A model generated the notes under the pieces. That model had not been told where the DNA came from. It made no database searches and saw only the letters and a program-made list of their open reading frames with translations. Made by a program: the position numbers and the translations under genes. This document shows positions 12,179-22,212 of a stretch of 64,000 bases of DNA, piece by piece. Within the stretch, counting starts at the first letter, position 1; every line of letters begins with the position of its first letter. Where the stretch lies: positions 124,001-188,000 of the forward strand of contig JAIXMR010000009.1 of assembly GCA_025677835.1 (NCBI GenBank). The letters are read 5' to 3'. The stretch is from Sporodiniella umbellata. Taxonomy: Eukaryota; Mucoromycota; Mucoromycetes; Mucorales; Rhizopodaceae.

Positions 12179-13063
12179 CAAGAAGAAAATCTTTTCTTCG
12201 GTTGTATTGAATTTATACATTTTGTAATATAGATTAAGATATATCTTTCCCTCCTTTCAGGTCCAAGGATTCCGAGTTATAGGAAGGACCATTTGTAATT
12301 GAGAGGATCACCTTGGTTTTGGTTGTTGTATGATAGTGTACTATTGATGTAGAGTTCACATACACCGTCTCCCCCTTTTGTCCTTTTTTTTTCTTTTAGA
12401 AGACAAAAAGTGTGACGCGTTACTTGATATGACAAACAAGGTAGAATCTTTTCAGGGACCCAATGAGTTATAAGGACAAAGTAAAAGAAAAGACATTGCA
12501 TGGATGTTCAATTTGGCTACAAGAGCCTATTTATTATTGTTTTTATTGCTATTTTAAAAAGACCATTTGGCCAAACATACCTAAGAGAAATAAAATTTAG
12601 AATGTTTACTCTTTGTGTTATTTTATAGAGATTTTATAGAGAGTGTATGTTTCGTAACTAAGAAAACTTTAACCAAGAAAAGAAAGCTTTCAACTCAATC
12701 GAAACGAGCGCCACCTCAGTCGGACCCACCTAGAACAGGTGATTCACAGTCGAAGCAACATAGATTGTTATCCCACGAGTGTAACAGAGTAACCGTCATT
12801 GAATCGAGCTCAAAGGCTCTGTCGGAACACCTGACAAGACTTGTGGTTTTTTTTTTTAGGGAAGGGGAAAAGGGGATGGGTAGAGTCAGGGCTTTGTAAT
12901 TACCTTTTGTATTTTGATTTTTTTCAAATTATGGTTTGAAACTGAAGAGAAGACATTTGAAAAAAAAATTTAGCTTTTTATAATGATAAATAACGGTCAC
13001 AAAAAGCCACAAAATGAGTGTAAAATGTGTATCGTTCTTTGAAAATAATTTCTCTTTTGTCTT
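12179..13063 (+). other. Intergenic region with a possible coding fragment
   Basis: Mostly 3' flank of the zinc-cluster gene and 5' flank of the TFIIIC gene. One part, 12640-12845, has clearly higher GC content than its surroundings. On the + strand it stays open and would encode a basic Ser/Pro/Gln-rich peptide (KRKLSTQSKRAPPQSDPPRT). It has no convincing ATG or splice link to 13064. It could be an upstream exon of the TFIIIC subunit, whose relatives have basic N-terminal extensions, or a leftover of a repeat. On the - strand an open stretch at 12277-12400 ends in a short hydrophilic peptide, also unsupported. Confidence 0.35.
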
Positions 13064-14703
13064 ATGCATAACGCAATTGATAATCACAGTTTGGAGGAGT
13101 GGGAGGTTATAGCGTGCAAGTAAAAAAAAAAAAAAAATAGAGAAACATCTGAGACTTATAAGTAACGTGTAAATTGAGAAAGAACAGAAATTGAAAGGTA
13201 CTTACCAAGTGAGAACAGTGTAAGGATATCTTTGGGGAGCGACCAAGAGGTACAGCTCAAGAGTCTTGAAAAACATACTATACCAGACAAAAAAAAGAAA
13301 GGCAGTGGTGCTGTTCACATTATAAACACTGGAGGGTCTATATGGGCTTTAGACTTTATCCCTAAAACAAACTCCCGGCCTATTCAATACCTGGCTTTGG
13401 GTGGTTACAAATCAACTACAGAGCAACACATTTTAGGCGATATAACAAAGTACCCCAATAGTATACAAATCTGGAGTTTTGATGGAAATGACTCGAACTC
13501 AGAACCAAGATTGGATATGTGTATTTTACATGAGTTTGGTATAATTTCAGATATACAGTGGTGCCCAAAAAACCATTATGTGGAACGTAAAAAACTAGGC
13601 ATATTGGCTGTTGTTTTGGGTGATGGCTCTGTGTATATTCTGATGATACCTCATCCAGAAAAAATCCGCAGAGATAAAGGATTCGATTTTGACAGCACTG
13701 TTTATGGTTAAAGAAAAAAAAAAAAAAAAAAAAAAGAAAGCTGATAGTTTTGCAGTTCAGGTAAAAAAACCACATCTACTGTTGACGCTACCCAGGGTTT
13801 ATACTACTTGCATTTCATGGTCAAAGGAGTTTTTGGCCTGTGGAACACTCTCTGGCCATGTTGTGGTTTGGGATGTCGCACAGTCTCTTTTATTGCAAAC
13901 GCCCACACTTCATATTCAAATACCCCATGTAGATAGAAAACCGATCCGAAGTATAGCTTGGACACCTCCTAAAGAGCCATACACGATACTGTCCATGGAC
14001 ATTTCCGGTCAAATTTATGTTCATGACTTAAGAGACCCTTTCTATGGCCACCAGACCCTACGTTTGAGATCCGTCTACTCACCTCTCTTAGGCGTCGATC
14101 TCAGTCCGCCTTCCTTTTTTTATGGCGGCCATGATGGCACTTGCCGTTTAAATGCAGGCATTTACTTTAAGCATTCATCCACTGCAATAGCCCCTGGGTA
14201 CGGAACTGTCTGGTCCTTGAGCTTTTGTACTTTGTGTCGGACATTGGCTTCAGGTATGTCTACAGGTGAAGTAATGGCAAGACAGTGTCTAGATAGCAAA
14301 GGCCAGCTTACAAAGCTAAAGAAAAAGGTGCGAATAAACCTGTGGAAAACAAGCATTTTCTTACACTACATATATATTTAGGAAGTTGGCTTGTTATATC
14401 AGCTTAGCTACAACAAAGGCTCTTTTTGTTATACCGAAGGGGATGAAGTAATATATATATATATATATATGTAAAAGGCATGTGTCTAACACTCATAAAT
14501 AGAATTACAGCCATACAGATCGCCAAGATTTTCAAAGAATGCTTACAGACCCTGTTGTTGCTATACATAAGGTAACAGGGTATACAACTGCAGTCACCTT
14601 ACTTATATTCATGTAGATCGCATGGAACCAAAACAAAAATTTCTGCAATTGGATAGCTTCTGGTGGTAAAGCAGGCTTATGTAGATTGGAATTTTTTGGC
14701 TAA
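13064..14703 (+). CDS. TFC6: TFIIIC WD40 subunit, Tfc6/Sfc6/GTF3C2-like
   Basis: WD40 subunit of TFIIIC, the factor that binds the B box of tRNA genes and recruits RNA polymerase III. Core blades read AVHIINTGGSIWALDF, YLALGGYKST, ISDIQWCP, LAVVLGDGSVYI, TTCISWSKEFLACGTLSGHV, IRSIAWTP and GTVWSLSFC. The last exon (IAWNQNKNFCNWIASGGKAG) matches the usual C-terminus of GTF3C2/Tfc6 proteins. Six exons: a small first exon from ATG 13064 (MHNAIDNHSLEEWEV), then introns beginning near 13117, at about 13709 (containing A21), near 14329, 14449 (with an AT microsatellite) and 14572. The protein is shorter than human GTF3C2 because the long N-terminal extension is missing or lies in unannotated exons upstream (12640-12845). 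The first exon is the weakest part. Confidence 0.75.
13714..13734. repeat. A21 homopolymer inside a TFC6 intron
   Basis: Twenty-one consecutive A residues directly after the 5' splice site region (GTTAAAG) of the second TFC6 intron. Likely length-polymorphic. Confidence 0.9.
14451..14470. repeat. (AT)10 microsatellite in a TFC6 intron
   Basis: Perfect AT dinucleotide run immediately after the donor GTA of an intron in the TFC6-like gene. Confidence 0.95.
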
Positions 14704-14721
14704 AAGCAGCTTTTACCCTCT

Positions 14722-14770
14722 TTATATATATATATATATATATGTATGTGTATGTGTGTGTGTGCGTGTT
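14722..14770. repeat. Compound TA/TG microsatellite
   Basis: A TA dinucleotide run followed by TATG and TG units, just 3' of the TFC6 stop codon, in the gap between the convergent TFC6 and LYR genes. Confidence 0.9.
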
Positions 14771-14983
14771 CAGTACCGCGTGTTTGTATATTATATATTG
14801 AGTAGAATATTCCTCATACTGTTTTTGGGAAAGGTTTTTTTTTTTTTTTTGGTTTACAGTATGGGTTGCAAACCATTTCACTCTTCTTGTATCTCTTGGA
14901 CATCTAGTCTTTTTGTCTTGATATTTTTTCTGTGGTTATATTCCATAGCGCTTCTAGTATGCTGATCTAGATGACAGAAAGGA

Positions 14984-15722
14984 TTAGATTGTTATTACTG
15001 TGATTGTTACTGTCTTCTTACTGCACTCATCCCAGTCTGAATAGCCTTTTACTTTGAGTTCCTTTTCAAACTGAAGCTCTCTCTTGCCCATGTCTAAGAA
15101 TTCTGATAGTTCATTGAATCTATCTGTCCGTTTTTGAATTGTTTTTGTGAATTTTTTGATGATCATTGATATTCTCACAGGCTGTGTCCAACCACGTACT
15201 CGTTTGAATTGGTATCCGGAAGAGTGCGTTGCGATCATAGAAACTTGATAGGGTTTTCTTGTTTTGACTTTACTCTTCTTCTTTTTCTTAGGTTGTACCC
15301 AGGGTTTTTTTTCAGGGTGATCTAAAAAGTACTGATCCACAAGCTGCTTTGTTTTTTCGTTATTGTTTTTTAGATGCCAATCAATCTTTTTTTTAGTTAG
15401 AAACGCAGCTAGTCAACATTGTAACTATGTATTTACTTTTCCAGCTTCGCTTAAAAGTTCAAGCACTTGCGGTCTCGATGTGTTGGCTCTGTGACATCTG
15501 AACTGCTTTCTGATTGCTTTTGTTATCAAATCTTTTTGATCATATTTTTTGCTCGATCTTAAGAGAGATCGGTACAAATGAATTGTCTACCAAAAAAAGA
15601 AGTTTAGTCTTCATACATAAAGCCTTTTAGTGTTTTTAAAGATCTTTTTAGGGGGGTTTTACAGCGATTCTTGTTTGTTTGATTAGGCTAGCATTGACAG
15701 ACCGAAATGCCGTCGCCCACAT
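14984..15722 (-). CDS. LYR-motif protein, probably mitochondrial
   Basis: Small LYR-family (complex1_LYR) protein. LYR proteins bind the acyl carrier protein in mitochondria and help assemble respiratory complexes, Fe-S clusters or mitoribosomes. Exon 1 (15722-15663) encodes MWATAFRSVNASLIKQTRIA, an Arg/Ser/Ala-rich, acid-free sequence like a mitochondrial presequence. Intron 15587-15662 is followed by the LYR motif in TIHLYRSLLRSSKKYDQKDL. A second intron is 15386-15436. The C-terminal part has a Lys-rich patch (QPKKKKKSKVKTRKPY), a conserved-looking GYQFKRVRGWTQPVRIS segment and a helical tail. The total of about 200 residues exceeds small LYRM proteins and fits the long fungal LYR group (possibly Cup1-type); the exact subfamily is not certain. 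Its ATG overlaps the 5' end of the divergent PCC1 reading frame. Confidence 0.7.
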
Positions 15723-16078
15723 TCGAGGTATTCTTTAACAGAAGAAGGGTAGTTTGGAAGAATTACTGTGGAGTTTCAAAATTATAGTTAGCTTGGCTCC
15801 TTCGACGATCAAGCAGAGTGTATATCAAGTACTGTCGGACTGTGTAAAGCTCTAGAGCCAAATGAAATACGAGAATACACGAGGAAGATCTATATTAAGG
15901 GCAGAAAGGTTATTCATATCAATCTTATTGTTACTTTAGCCAAAAAAAAAAAAAAAAAAAGGGAAGCTCAGAGGTGGTCTTTGATATCAAATTTAGCGGA
16001 AACAAAAGTACATCAAAATACATTTCAGAAATAACAAAAGTTTTAAGTTTCGTTAAAAGGGGCGTATACAATAAGTAA
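15707..16078 (+). CDS. PCC1: KEOPS/EKC complex subunit Pcc1 (LAGE3 family)
   Basis: Pcc1 is the small dimerising subunit of KEOPS, which makes t6A on tRNAs. Found by joining three exons by hand: 15707-15727, 15792-15908 and 15962-16078, all in phase 0, giving 84 residues, the usual Pcc1 size. Introns are 15728-15791 and 15909-15961 (the latter ending in a run of about 19 A before AG). Family signature: FDDQAECISSTVGLCKALEP (helix 1 and Pro), then YTRKIYIKGRK, VVFDIKFSGNKSTSKYISEI and a C-terminal helix VLSFVKRGVYNK. The ATG is the first after an in-frame TGA. The coding start lies inside exon 1 of the divergent LYR gene, an overlap of 16 nt. No single reading frame longer than 40 codons covers it, so it is easily missed. 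Confidence 0.8.
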
Positions 16079-17230
16079 GGAGGGTATTTCGTATTCTAGC
16101 AAAGCCATGCAAAGCAAAACGGTCTTTGTAATAAAGCTTTGCAGCATAGTTTTATGAAACATGTCTAAATGAGTTGTTTTGGATTCTATCTTAAAGCAAA
16201 CAAAAAGCAAAAACAAACAAAAAGCAACCTTCTTCTATTCTCAGAATACGCCTATCTTTTAAGGGACGCCTTTTTGAGTATATGTTGGCTTGACAGAAAA
16301 CGCTTTGATTGAGGTTTGTTTGTGAATGACACGTTGTTTTGTTTGTACAGCTGCGGCTCGTACGGAACTTTAGTACCGATGAGGGGAGGGAGAAATATTT
16401 CTCCAAGGAGTTTTGGTCAGAAAACCAACTGCATATCGTTCATATAGTCTCTCCTAGAAAGAAGGCTTTGTAAAGCTGTATGTATGCTTTCGTATTGTAT
16501 TTGTTTTTGTTTTTGTTTTTGTTTTTTTTTTTTTTTTTGGCTTGATTTATGTAATACAAAAACAGCTGTATATTCCACCTCACCATATGTTATCTTGGCA
16601 ACCCAGAGTAATTAAACAATAGTCTGGGCCTTTTGCTATTCTCTCCGCTGAAAAAAAAAAGGGCCTTAAAACTGTCTGTGCACTATACAAAGACAACAGA
16701 GTCCGGTGACGTGTGACGGTTCCCTTTTGTTCGATAGCCACTATGGATTGAGATATTCTCTGGTCAGTAATTTGATGTTAGTTTATTTCAACTCCTTACA
16801 GTAAATTTTGTTGGCAATTTATTTTTAATAATGTTTTTTTTACTTGCAATATCTCCTTGTTCATTAAAGAAGAACCCGCTCTTCCCTGTAATAAATTTAT
16901 AGTAATATATGAGGAACTAATACTTAAGTTTCTTGTGAAACAAATAAAAAAAAGTTAATTATCGGAATGATGAAAACAAGGACCCAGAAATTTGTCGTTT
17001 CAAGCCCTTTTTTTTCTCTCATTTTTTTTTTCTGTAAAACAATCATGATTTGTGAAACACCCTATAAAGAAGACAATGTGAGAAAGCCAAAGGCTGCATA
17101 TCAAAGTAACTTACAAAGATCTATTTTGAATACGGTAGTTATCTGATACTGTAAACAAACTGCACAGCGCTTCTTGTCGAGGAGCACAGTAAGGGCTGCA
17201 GAGATAAGATTTGCACTAACGTTCTCTAGT
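16079..17230. other. Intergenic region, no gene seen
   Basis: Between PCC1 and the RhoGAP gene. It contains a GTTTTT-unit repeat and a T homopolymer at about 16501-16540. The 71-codon open frame on the - strand at 16191-16406 has no family features. The last 300 nt are pyrimidine-rich and probably hold the RhoGAP promoter and leader. Confidence 0.5.
16501..16540. repeat. GTTTTT hexanucleotide repeat plus T homopolymer
   Basis: At least three GTTTTT units in tandem followed by a long T run, in the intergenic region upstream of the RhoGAP gene. Confidence 0.85.
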
Positions 17231-18483
17231 ATGGACGATAATATACTGAGCGAGGTTCAGAAAAAAAACAAAGCAGCCAATTCAATGAAGCAGCACTGGG
17301 AAATTATCGAGTCTTATTATGTGGCTCGATTGGACTCACTACAAACCGAAATCGCTCAAAACACAGCCGAGAATCACAAGCTGGCAAAGTGTCGCGATGA
17401 GCTACTAAAGGAGGTGGTTCGTCTAACCGAGAAATCTACAGAACTTTCTCTTAAGAATGAATCACTGTCCAGGATTATTGCTGAGAAAGACAATAGGGTG
17501 ACCGCATTCATGTATCAGCCAACGCCGGAAGTGACAGGTGTTACGCTGGAAGACCAGCCGGTCGTTCTGACGCCACCGGAAGACAAACCTCTTCCTTGCA
17601 AATCAGAGTCTAAAACGGTCAAAAAAGAGCCTGGTCTCTTCCGTCAATTAAGCCTTCGACTTTCAGCCAAAAAAAGAAAGCAGGAGAGCATAGACAGCTC
17701 TCCAACACCCGACTCCACTTCATACTCAGCCGTGGTTGAAAAAGGTACAATAGTCTGGTTATTATTGCGTTACTGAACAAGACTCTTTTCTTTTAGACAC
17801 AGTCTTTGGCATGGAGCTTGTCGAGCAAGCCAGGTCTGAAGCCTCAAAGATACCCTTGGTAGTTTCCAAATGCATCGAAGAAGTAGAACTTAGGGGCTTA
17901 TCGACCGAAGGAATCTACCGCAAATCAGGTACCTATCAACACGTCAAGGATCTCCAAGCTATCTTTGACCAAAAAGACAGGAATTTGGTCAGGCTGTCTG
18001 ACTATGACGACATATTTGTCGTCACTAGCGTACTGAAGATCTATCTACGAAGCCTGCCTTCCCCTTTGCTATCCGCTGAGTTCATAAGTACCGTTCTTCA
18101 CCGCTCTAAAGTCGGCTTTACTGATATATCTTCCTTAGTGCCAGCGACGGCTCAGCTGCAGCAGCGAATAAACAAAACATACTTATTGCTTCACACTATG
18201 CCAGTGGAAGCCTACTGTACACTAAAATATCTTATACAGCATCTAAAGAGGTATTTTGTCACATTTCACGTCACCACGACCTAACGCACATTAGGGTTCA
18301 TGAAAATCGCACTGTGAATCGGATGACATCAAAAAATCTGGCAGTGGTTTTTGGGCCGACCCTAATGAGACTAGCTGGAGGCATAGTCTTGGGAAGCGAA
18401 GATAACCAGATGCATGAGATGATAGATACAGTTGATTTTATTATAATGCAGAGCCATGTCTTGTTTGCTGATTTTTATCCATG
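17231..18483 (+). CDS. Coiled-coil RhoGAP domain protein
   Basis: GTPase-activating protein for Rho-family GTPases (polarity, cell wall, actin). The N-terminal 90 residues are coiled coil (LDSLQTEIAQNTAENHKLAK onward). A Lys/Ser/Pro-rich linker follows, then the RhoGAP domain: VFGMELVEQARS, the arginine-finger motif GLSTEGIYRKSGTYQHVKDL, LKIYLRSLPSPLL, YLIQHLKRVHENRTVNRMTS and NLAVVFGPTLMRLAGG. Three exons: an intron begins at about 17743, and intron 18251-18294 (44 nt, with CCTAACGCACATTAG at its 3' end) restores the frame. The ATG at 17231 is the first ATG of the frame. The domain is complete with the catalytic Arg present, so it should be active. The GTPase partner cannot be told. It converges on ORC2 with 66 nt between stops. 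Confidence 0.88.
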
Positions 18484-18549
18484 ATTTCTCTTTCCCCTTT
18501 CCCGCCTTTTCTTTTTATTTATTATAAATACATAAGTATACATGTACTA

Positions 18550-20130
18550 TTACATCTGCTCTAAAAGATGCAATAATGTAGCTTTATCTAAAGGTATAAA
18601 GAAAAGTTCTGTACCGTCCATTGTCTTTTTGGTGGAAATAAGTTTGTGATCCCTAAATTCTGTTAGCTCGGTTCGTAGAGCAAGATCGCTAGACACGTAG
18701 AACCCTTCTCGACATTTCTGGTAATATTGCCCGTAGCTTAGTCCCACAGTTTCGTTGCCCTTGCTCTCCATATTCAGCACCTCCATTTCCATCAGCTGGT
18801 GTTCTGCTAAAATTTTGAAAACTTCTCGTGCGTTCGACGTCAGTGAATCCAAAACGTATTTCGCACCCCGAGAACCTCCTAGCTCACTGGTTCGCACCAA
18901 GAGCGAGTTTTCAAAGCTTGTTTCTACCAGGTAGTCGTCAAATGTAGTTGCATCGTGCCAAACCCAGTTGAACCGACTTGACTTTATATTGTCCCACAGT
19001 AAGCCTGCGTTGATGTGATCCACAGAAGCAACCAAATGAATGTTTTCGCCACTGGCCAAAGTAGACAGAGCCATCTGCGTACGTTCGTTTCTTAAATTGG
19101 CTCCATCCAGGTTGTGTACCATAATATAAAGTTTTTCATATTCTCTATCTTCGCGAGCAAAGTAGTCACATATGAACGATACCTGCTCATCGATGCTTCC
19201 TGTGGATGAATGCGCACCTAAAGCGCCAATTATGATCTTGGCTAGGATATCTTTGATGGAAATGGCAGGAAAGAACCCGTTGATGACAATTAATGGTCCG
19301 TCCTTGAGTGCGCTTTGTGCAAATTCGTTGAGTAAATTTCTTTTGGATCCATAACCATAAAACACAAGGTTAAACCCAGACTGTAGCTCAAAAAACCATT
19401 GAGGGAAATACTGCCTCTGCATGCCTTTCAAAGTTTCTATCTCCTGTACATGTTTTTTGGGGGCTTTCTCTAAAATGTTGTGAAATTCTTGCGGCTCCAA
19501 AACTTGAAGTTTAGAAAGGGTATTGTTTGATGTTTTGGACGATCCATGAAGGTCTTGAAAGTATCTTTCATATCCCTCTGTTGTTTCCTCTTCTATCCTT
19601 TTTTCTTTTTCGTCCTCCTCATCCTCATCTTCTTCGCTTGAATCTTCTTCTGAACTCTGTCTGTCATCTTTTAAAGCTTCCAACTTTCTCTTCACGCGTC
19701 TTTTGCTTTCAAAATCTGTTTTCTTGGTTTCCGATTCCAGTTGTTTTCTTTTGGCGGAAGGCCTAATCTTTCTGGACCTTTCTTGAACAGGATCTTTTGG
19801 TCTTTTCACATGAATTGTCCTCTTATGACTGCTTTGAAATCCAAAAATTGATTTTCCCTTAACATCCACATCTTCTTCACTATCGCTTTTGGCTACAGTC
19901 GTTCTAAAATGAGCTAGGCCTTCGCTGATATCATGGGTAACAAAATCGCTAGGATTTTCTTGACTGTCTTGAACAGTCAGTCCCGCATTGAGTTTTGCTT
20001 TACTAGATCCTTTTTTAAATCTTAATTTATGTTTAATCGCTAACTTCTCTTCCAGTTTACAGGCATTTGCACTAACTCGATTGACTATATGTTCAGGAAT
20101 TTCACTGTCGATCTGAACTTTAATCTGCAT
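18550..20130 (-). CDS. ORC2: Origin recognition complex subunit 2
   Basis: ORC2, part of the six-subunit complex that marks replication origins and loads MCM. A single exon of 526 codons, with start at the first ATG (20130). The N-terminal third is disordered: Lys/Arg-rich with a strongly acidic run (SSEEDSSEEDEDEEDEKEKR). The conserved ORC2 core begins near YERYFQDLHGSSKTSNNTLS and includes QYFPQWFFELQSGFNLVFYG, GSKRNLLNEFA, PLIVINGFFP, LYIMVHNLDGANLR, HLVASVDHINAGLLWD and FNWVWHDATTFDDY, followed by the C-terminal winged helix. The AAA+-like fold in ORC2 normally lacks a working Walker A, and none is seen. Lack of introns and a higher GC content than neighbours are notable in this intron-rich region. 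It is divergent from SMU1. Confidence 0.95.
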   Translation of the reverse strand: MQIKVQIDSEIPEHIVNRVSANACKLEEKLAIKHKLRFKKGSSKAKLNAGLTVQDSQENPSDFVTHDISEGLAHFRTTVAKSDSEEDVDVKGKSIFGFQSSHKRTIHVKRPKDPVQERSRKIRPSAKRKQLESETKKTDFESKRRVKRKLEALKDDRQSSEEDSSEEDEDEEDEKEKRIEEETTEGYERYFQDLHGSSKTSNNTLSKLQVLEPQEFHNILEKAPKKHVQEIETLKGMQRQYFPQWFFELQSGFNLVFYGYGSKRNLLNEFAQSALKDGPLIVINGFFPAISIKDILAKIIIGALGAHSSTGSIDEQVSFICDYFAREDREYEKLYIMVHNLDGANLRNERTQMALSTLASGENIHLVASVDHINAGLLWDNIKSSRFNWVWHDATTFDDYLVETSFENSLLVRTSELGGSRGAKYVLDSLTSNAREVFKILAEHQLMEMEVLNMESKGNETVGLSYGQYYQKCREGFYVSSDLALRTELTEFRDHKLISTKKTMDGTELFFIPLDKATLLHLLEQM

Positions 20131-20474
20131 TGAGTCTTTGTAAAGAGGCAAGTAAAAAAAAATAAAAGAATGAAAAAAAGTTTTTTTGAGCTTGATAAAC
20201 CATGACTGGATTTTAGGCGTCCGATGGTTTGATATACGTATATATACATTTGGGTTTTATTTAGGTGGTTGAGTAGTAGTTCACTAAGCTATTCAATACG
20301 AGACTGCTGATAGGAATATAAGTAAAGTACCTGAAGTTCAATACCTCGGACTGTCTCAGTTAACTGTAAAAAGTTTATGCTGTCTTTATTGTATTTTTAT
20401 AAGTGACTGAATAGCGCATAACCTTTGTTTCAATTTTTGAATTTTTTTTTTTTTTTTGATTTTGTACAAAAAAA
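20131..20474. promoter_or_regulatory. Shared divergent promoter region ORC2/SMU1
   Basis: A gap of 344 nt between the ATGs of two divergently transcribed genes, so both promoters must lie here. It contains TATA-like sequence (TATACGTATATATAC at 20232-20246) and T-rich tracts. No specific binding site is recognised. Confidence 0.45.
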
Positions 20475-22179
20475 ATGTCAAACGGGAATATCAATCAACA
20501 AGAGTATAGTCCTTAAGCGACCCTAATAAAAAATTCAATACTAACCACTTAAAAAATAGTGTAGTGAAGCTTATTATACAATTTTTTCGAGAAAACAACT
20601 TGAGTCAATCCCTTTCTTCACTAGAAAAGGAATCTAAACAGACTTTGAATACGGTAGATAACAAAGAACAGTTGTATCACGACGTCAAACACGGGAAATG
20701 GGATGTTGTCTTAAAACAGATAACAAAGCTTTCTATTGGAACCGAGATATTGTTTGATCTTTATGAGCAGGCAAGTGCTTTCTATCGAAATGCGATTTTG
20801 TTAACAGTCAATTATAGATGATGTTTGAACTAATCGAGAGCAAGGAGATCACAACAGCAAAAATGATCTTGCGAAGTTCTAATGTACTAAGGAGCATACT
20901 GGAGGAGGATCCAGATCGATATCAAGTTATTGAAGACTATTTTGAAGCACCTATTCCCAACCAATACACCACCGAAAAACGCAGAACAAGATTGGCAAAA
21001 AGTAAAAAATGGGAATGTAAAGCAAACAGAATCTAATAAACAATAGAGTTGGAAGACAAAATAGTAGAAATACCCAATAGTCGGCTCTTGACTTTACTAG
21101 GCCAGAGCCTGAAATGGCAACAGACTCAGGGAATTATCGTCCCTAATGCGTCATACGACTTATTCAAAGGAACTGTAGACATGCAAAAAGCAGAGCAAGA
21201 TCTGTTTGCTCAACAACATTACGTTTCTATCAAATTTCCAGGGAAAAAAACGCATGCAGAAAGCATTTGCTTTTCTAAGAATGGACAGTATATGGCTACA
21301 GGTTCTTCCGACGGCTTCATTGAGATCTGGAATTACTTGACTGGAAAGATAAGAAAAGATCTACCTTATCAAGCATCTGATTGTTTGATGGCTATGGACA
21401 AGTCAGTTTTGTCGGTCAACTTCAGCTCAGACAGCCAGCTACTTGCTTCAGGATCTTTGGACGGTAAAATTTGGATTTGGAGGGTAAAAACTGGACAGTG
21501 TGAAAAAAAGATGGCTGTTGCACACTCAGAAGCAATAACCTCTCTCTGCTTCAGTAAAGACAACCACCATTTGCTGAGCGGAAGTCAAGATCAGATTGTT
21601 CGTATTCATGGACTGAAATCAGGAAAAGTTCTCAAAGAGTTTAGAGGCCACAGCTCGTTTATAAATTCTGCTTTATATTCCTTAGATGGCACACGCATAC
21701 TAAGTGCTAGTAGCGATGGTACAGTTAAAATTTGGGACGCTAAATCCACTGCTTGTCTACATACTATTCAGCCTCAACCTAAGGTAGAAAAGGACCAGCT
21801 GAACCCAATGGGCGGACTAGGCAATGCATCGGTACAATGTATCATTCCGCTTCCCAAATCTCCCGATCTTTATCTTGTATGTAACAAGACAAATACCCTC
21901 TATATCATGTCTATCAAAGGTCAAATTGTCAAAACATTCAGTCATAACAAGAAGCTTGGCTCAGACTTTGTCGCTGCTGCTGTTTCTTCTCAAGGTGACT
22001 TTATTTACGGTGTAGCAGAAGATATGAAAATGTATTGCTACATGTTTAATACTGGAGCAACTGTAGGCCAAGTAAAACTAGGGGAGTCTGAGATATCAGG
22101 CATGGCTCATCACCCTCAAGCTAATGTGGTTGTTTTGTTTGATAATGCTGGACAGGTTCTCTTTTATAAGTCTTTATAA
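20475..22179 (+). CDS. SMU1: Spliceosomal WD40 protein SMU1
   Basis: SMU1 works with RED in the spliceosomal B complex and in alternative splicing. It is absent from budding yeast but kept in intron-rich eukaryotes. Four exons. Exon 1 (ATG 20475, MSNGNINQQD) precedes intron 20514-20559 (TACTAAC branch). Exon 2 encodes the LisH/CTLH helices (VVKLIIQFFRENNLSQSL). The next intron, 20771-20817, starts with GC in the context CAG|GCAAGT. The third starts near 21001. The C-terminal part has seven WD-type blades: GSSDGFIEIWNYLTGKIRKD, ASGSLDGKIWIWRV, SGSQDQIVRIHGLKSGKVLK, RGHSSFINSALYSLDG and SASSDGTVKIWDAKST. These match SMU1 blade by blade. Length of about 510 residues is normal. It converges on the MFS gene with 33 nt between stops. 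Confidence 0.95.
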
Positions 22180-22212
22180 AGTTTATTTACATAGGGTATA
22201 CTATCTACACAT

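Noticed and set aside
17174..17230. Upstream extension of the RhoGAP frame
   Set aside because: It begins with TTG, and the first ATG is at 17231, directly before a good N-terminus.
18251..18294. Apparent frameshift in the RhoGAP domain
   Set aside because: A 44-nt intron with donor GTATTT and a CTAAC...TTAG 3' end removes it and gives a normal RhoGAP sequence (HLKRVHENRT).
19527..19766. Plus-strand frame inside ORC2
   Set aside because: Antisense shadow of the acidic Glu-rich region; Pro/Leu/Phe low complexity.
20131..20151. Seven extra N-terminal codons for ORC2
   Set aside because: The longer frame starts with TTG; the first ATG is at 20130.
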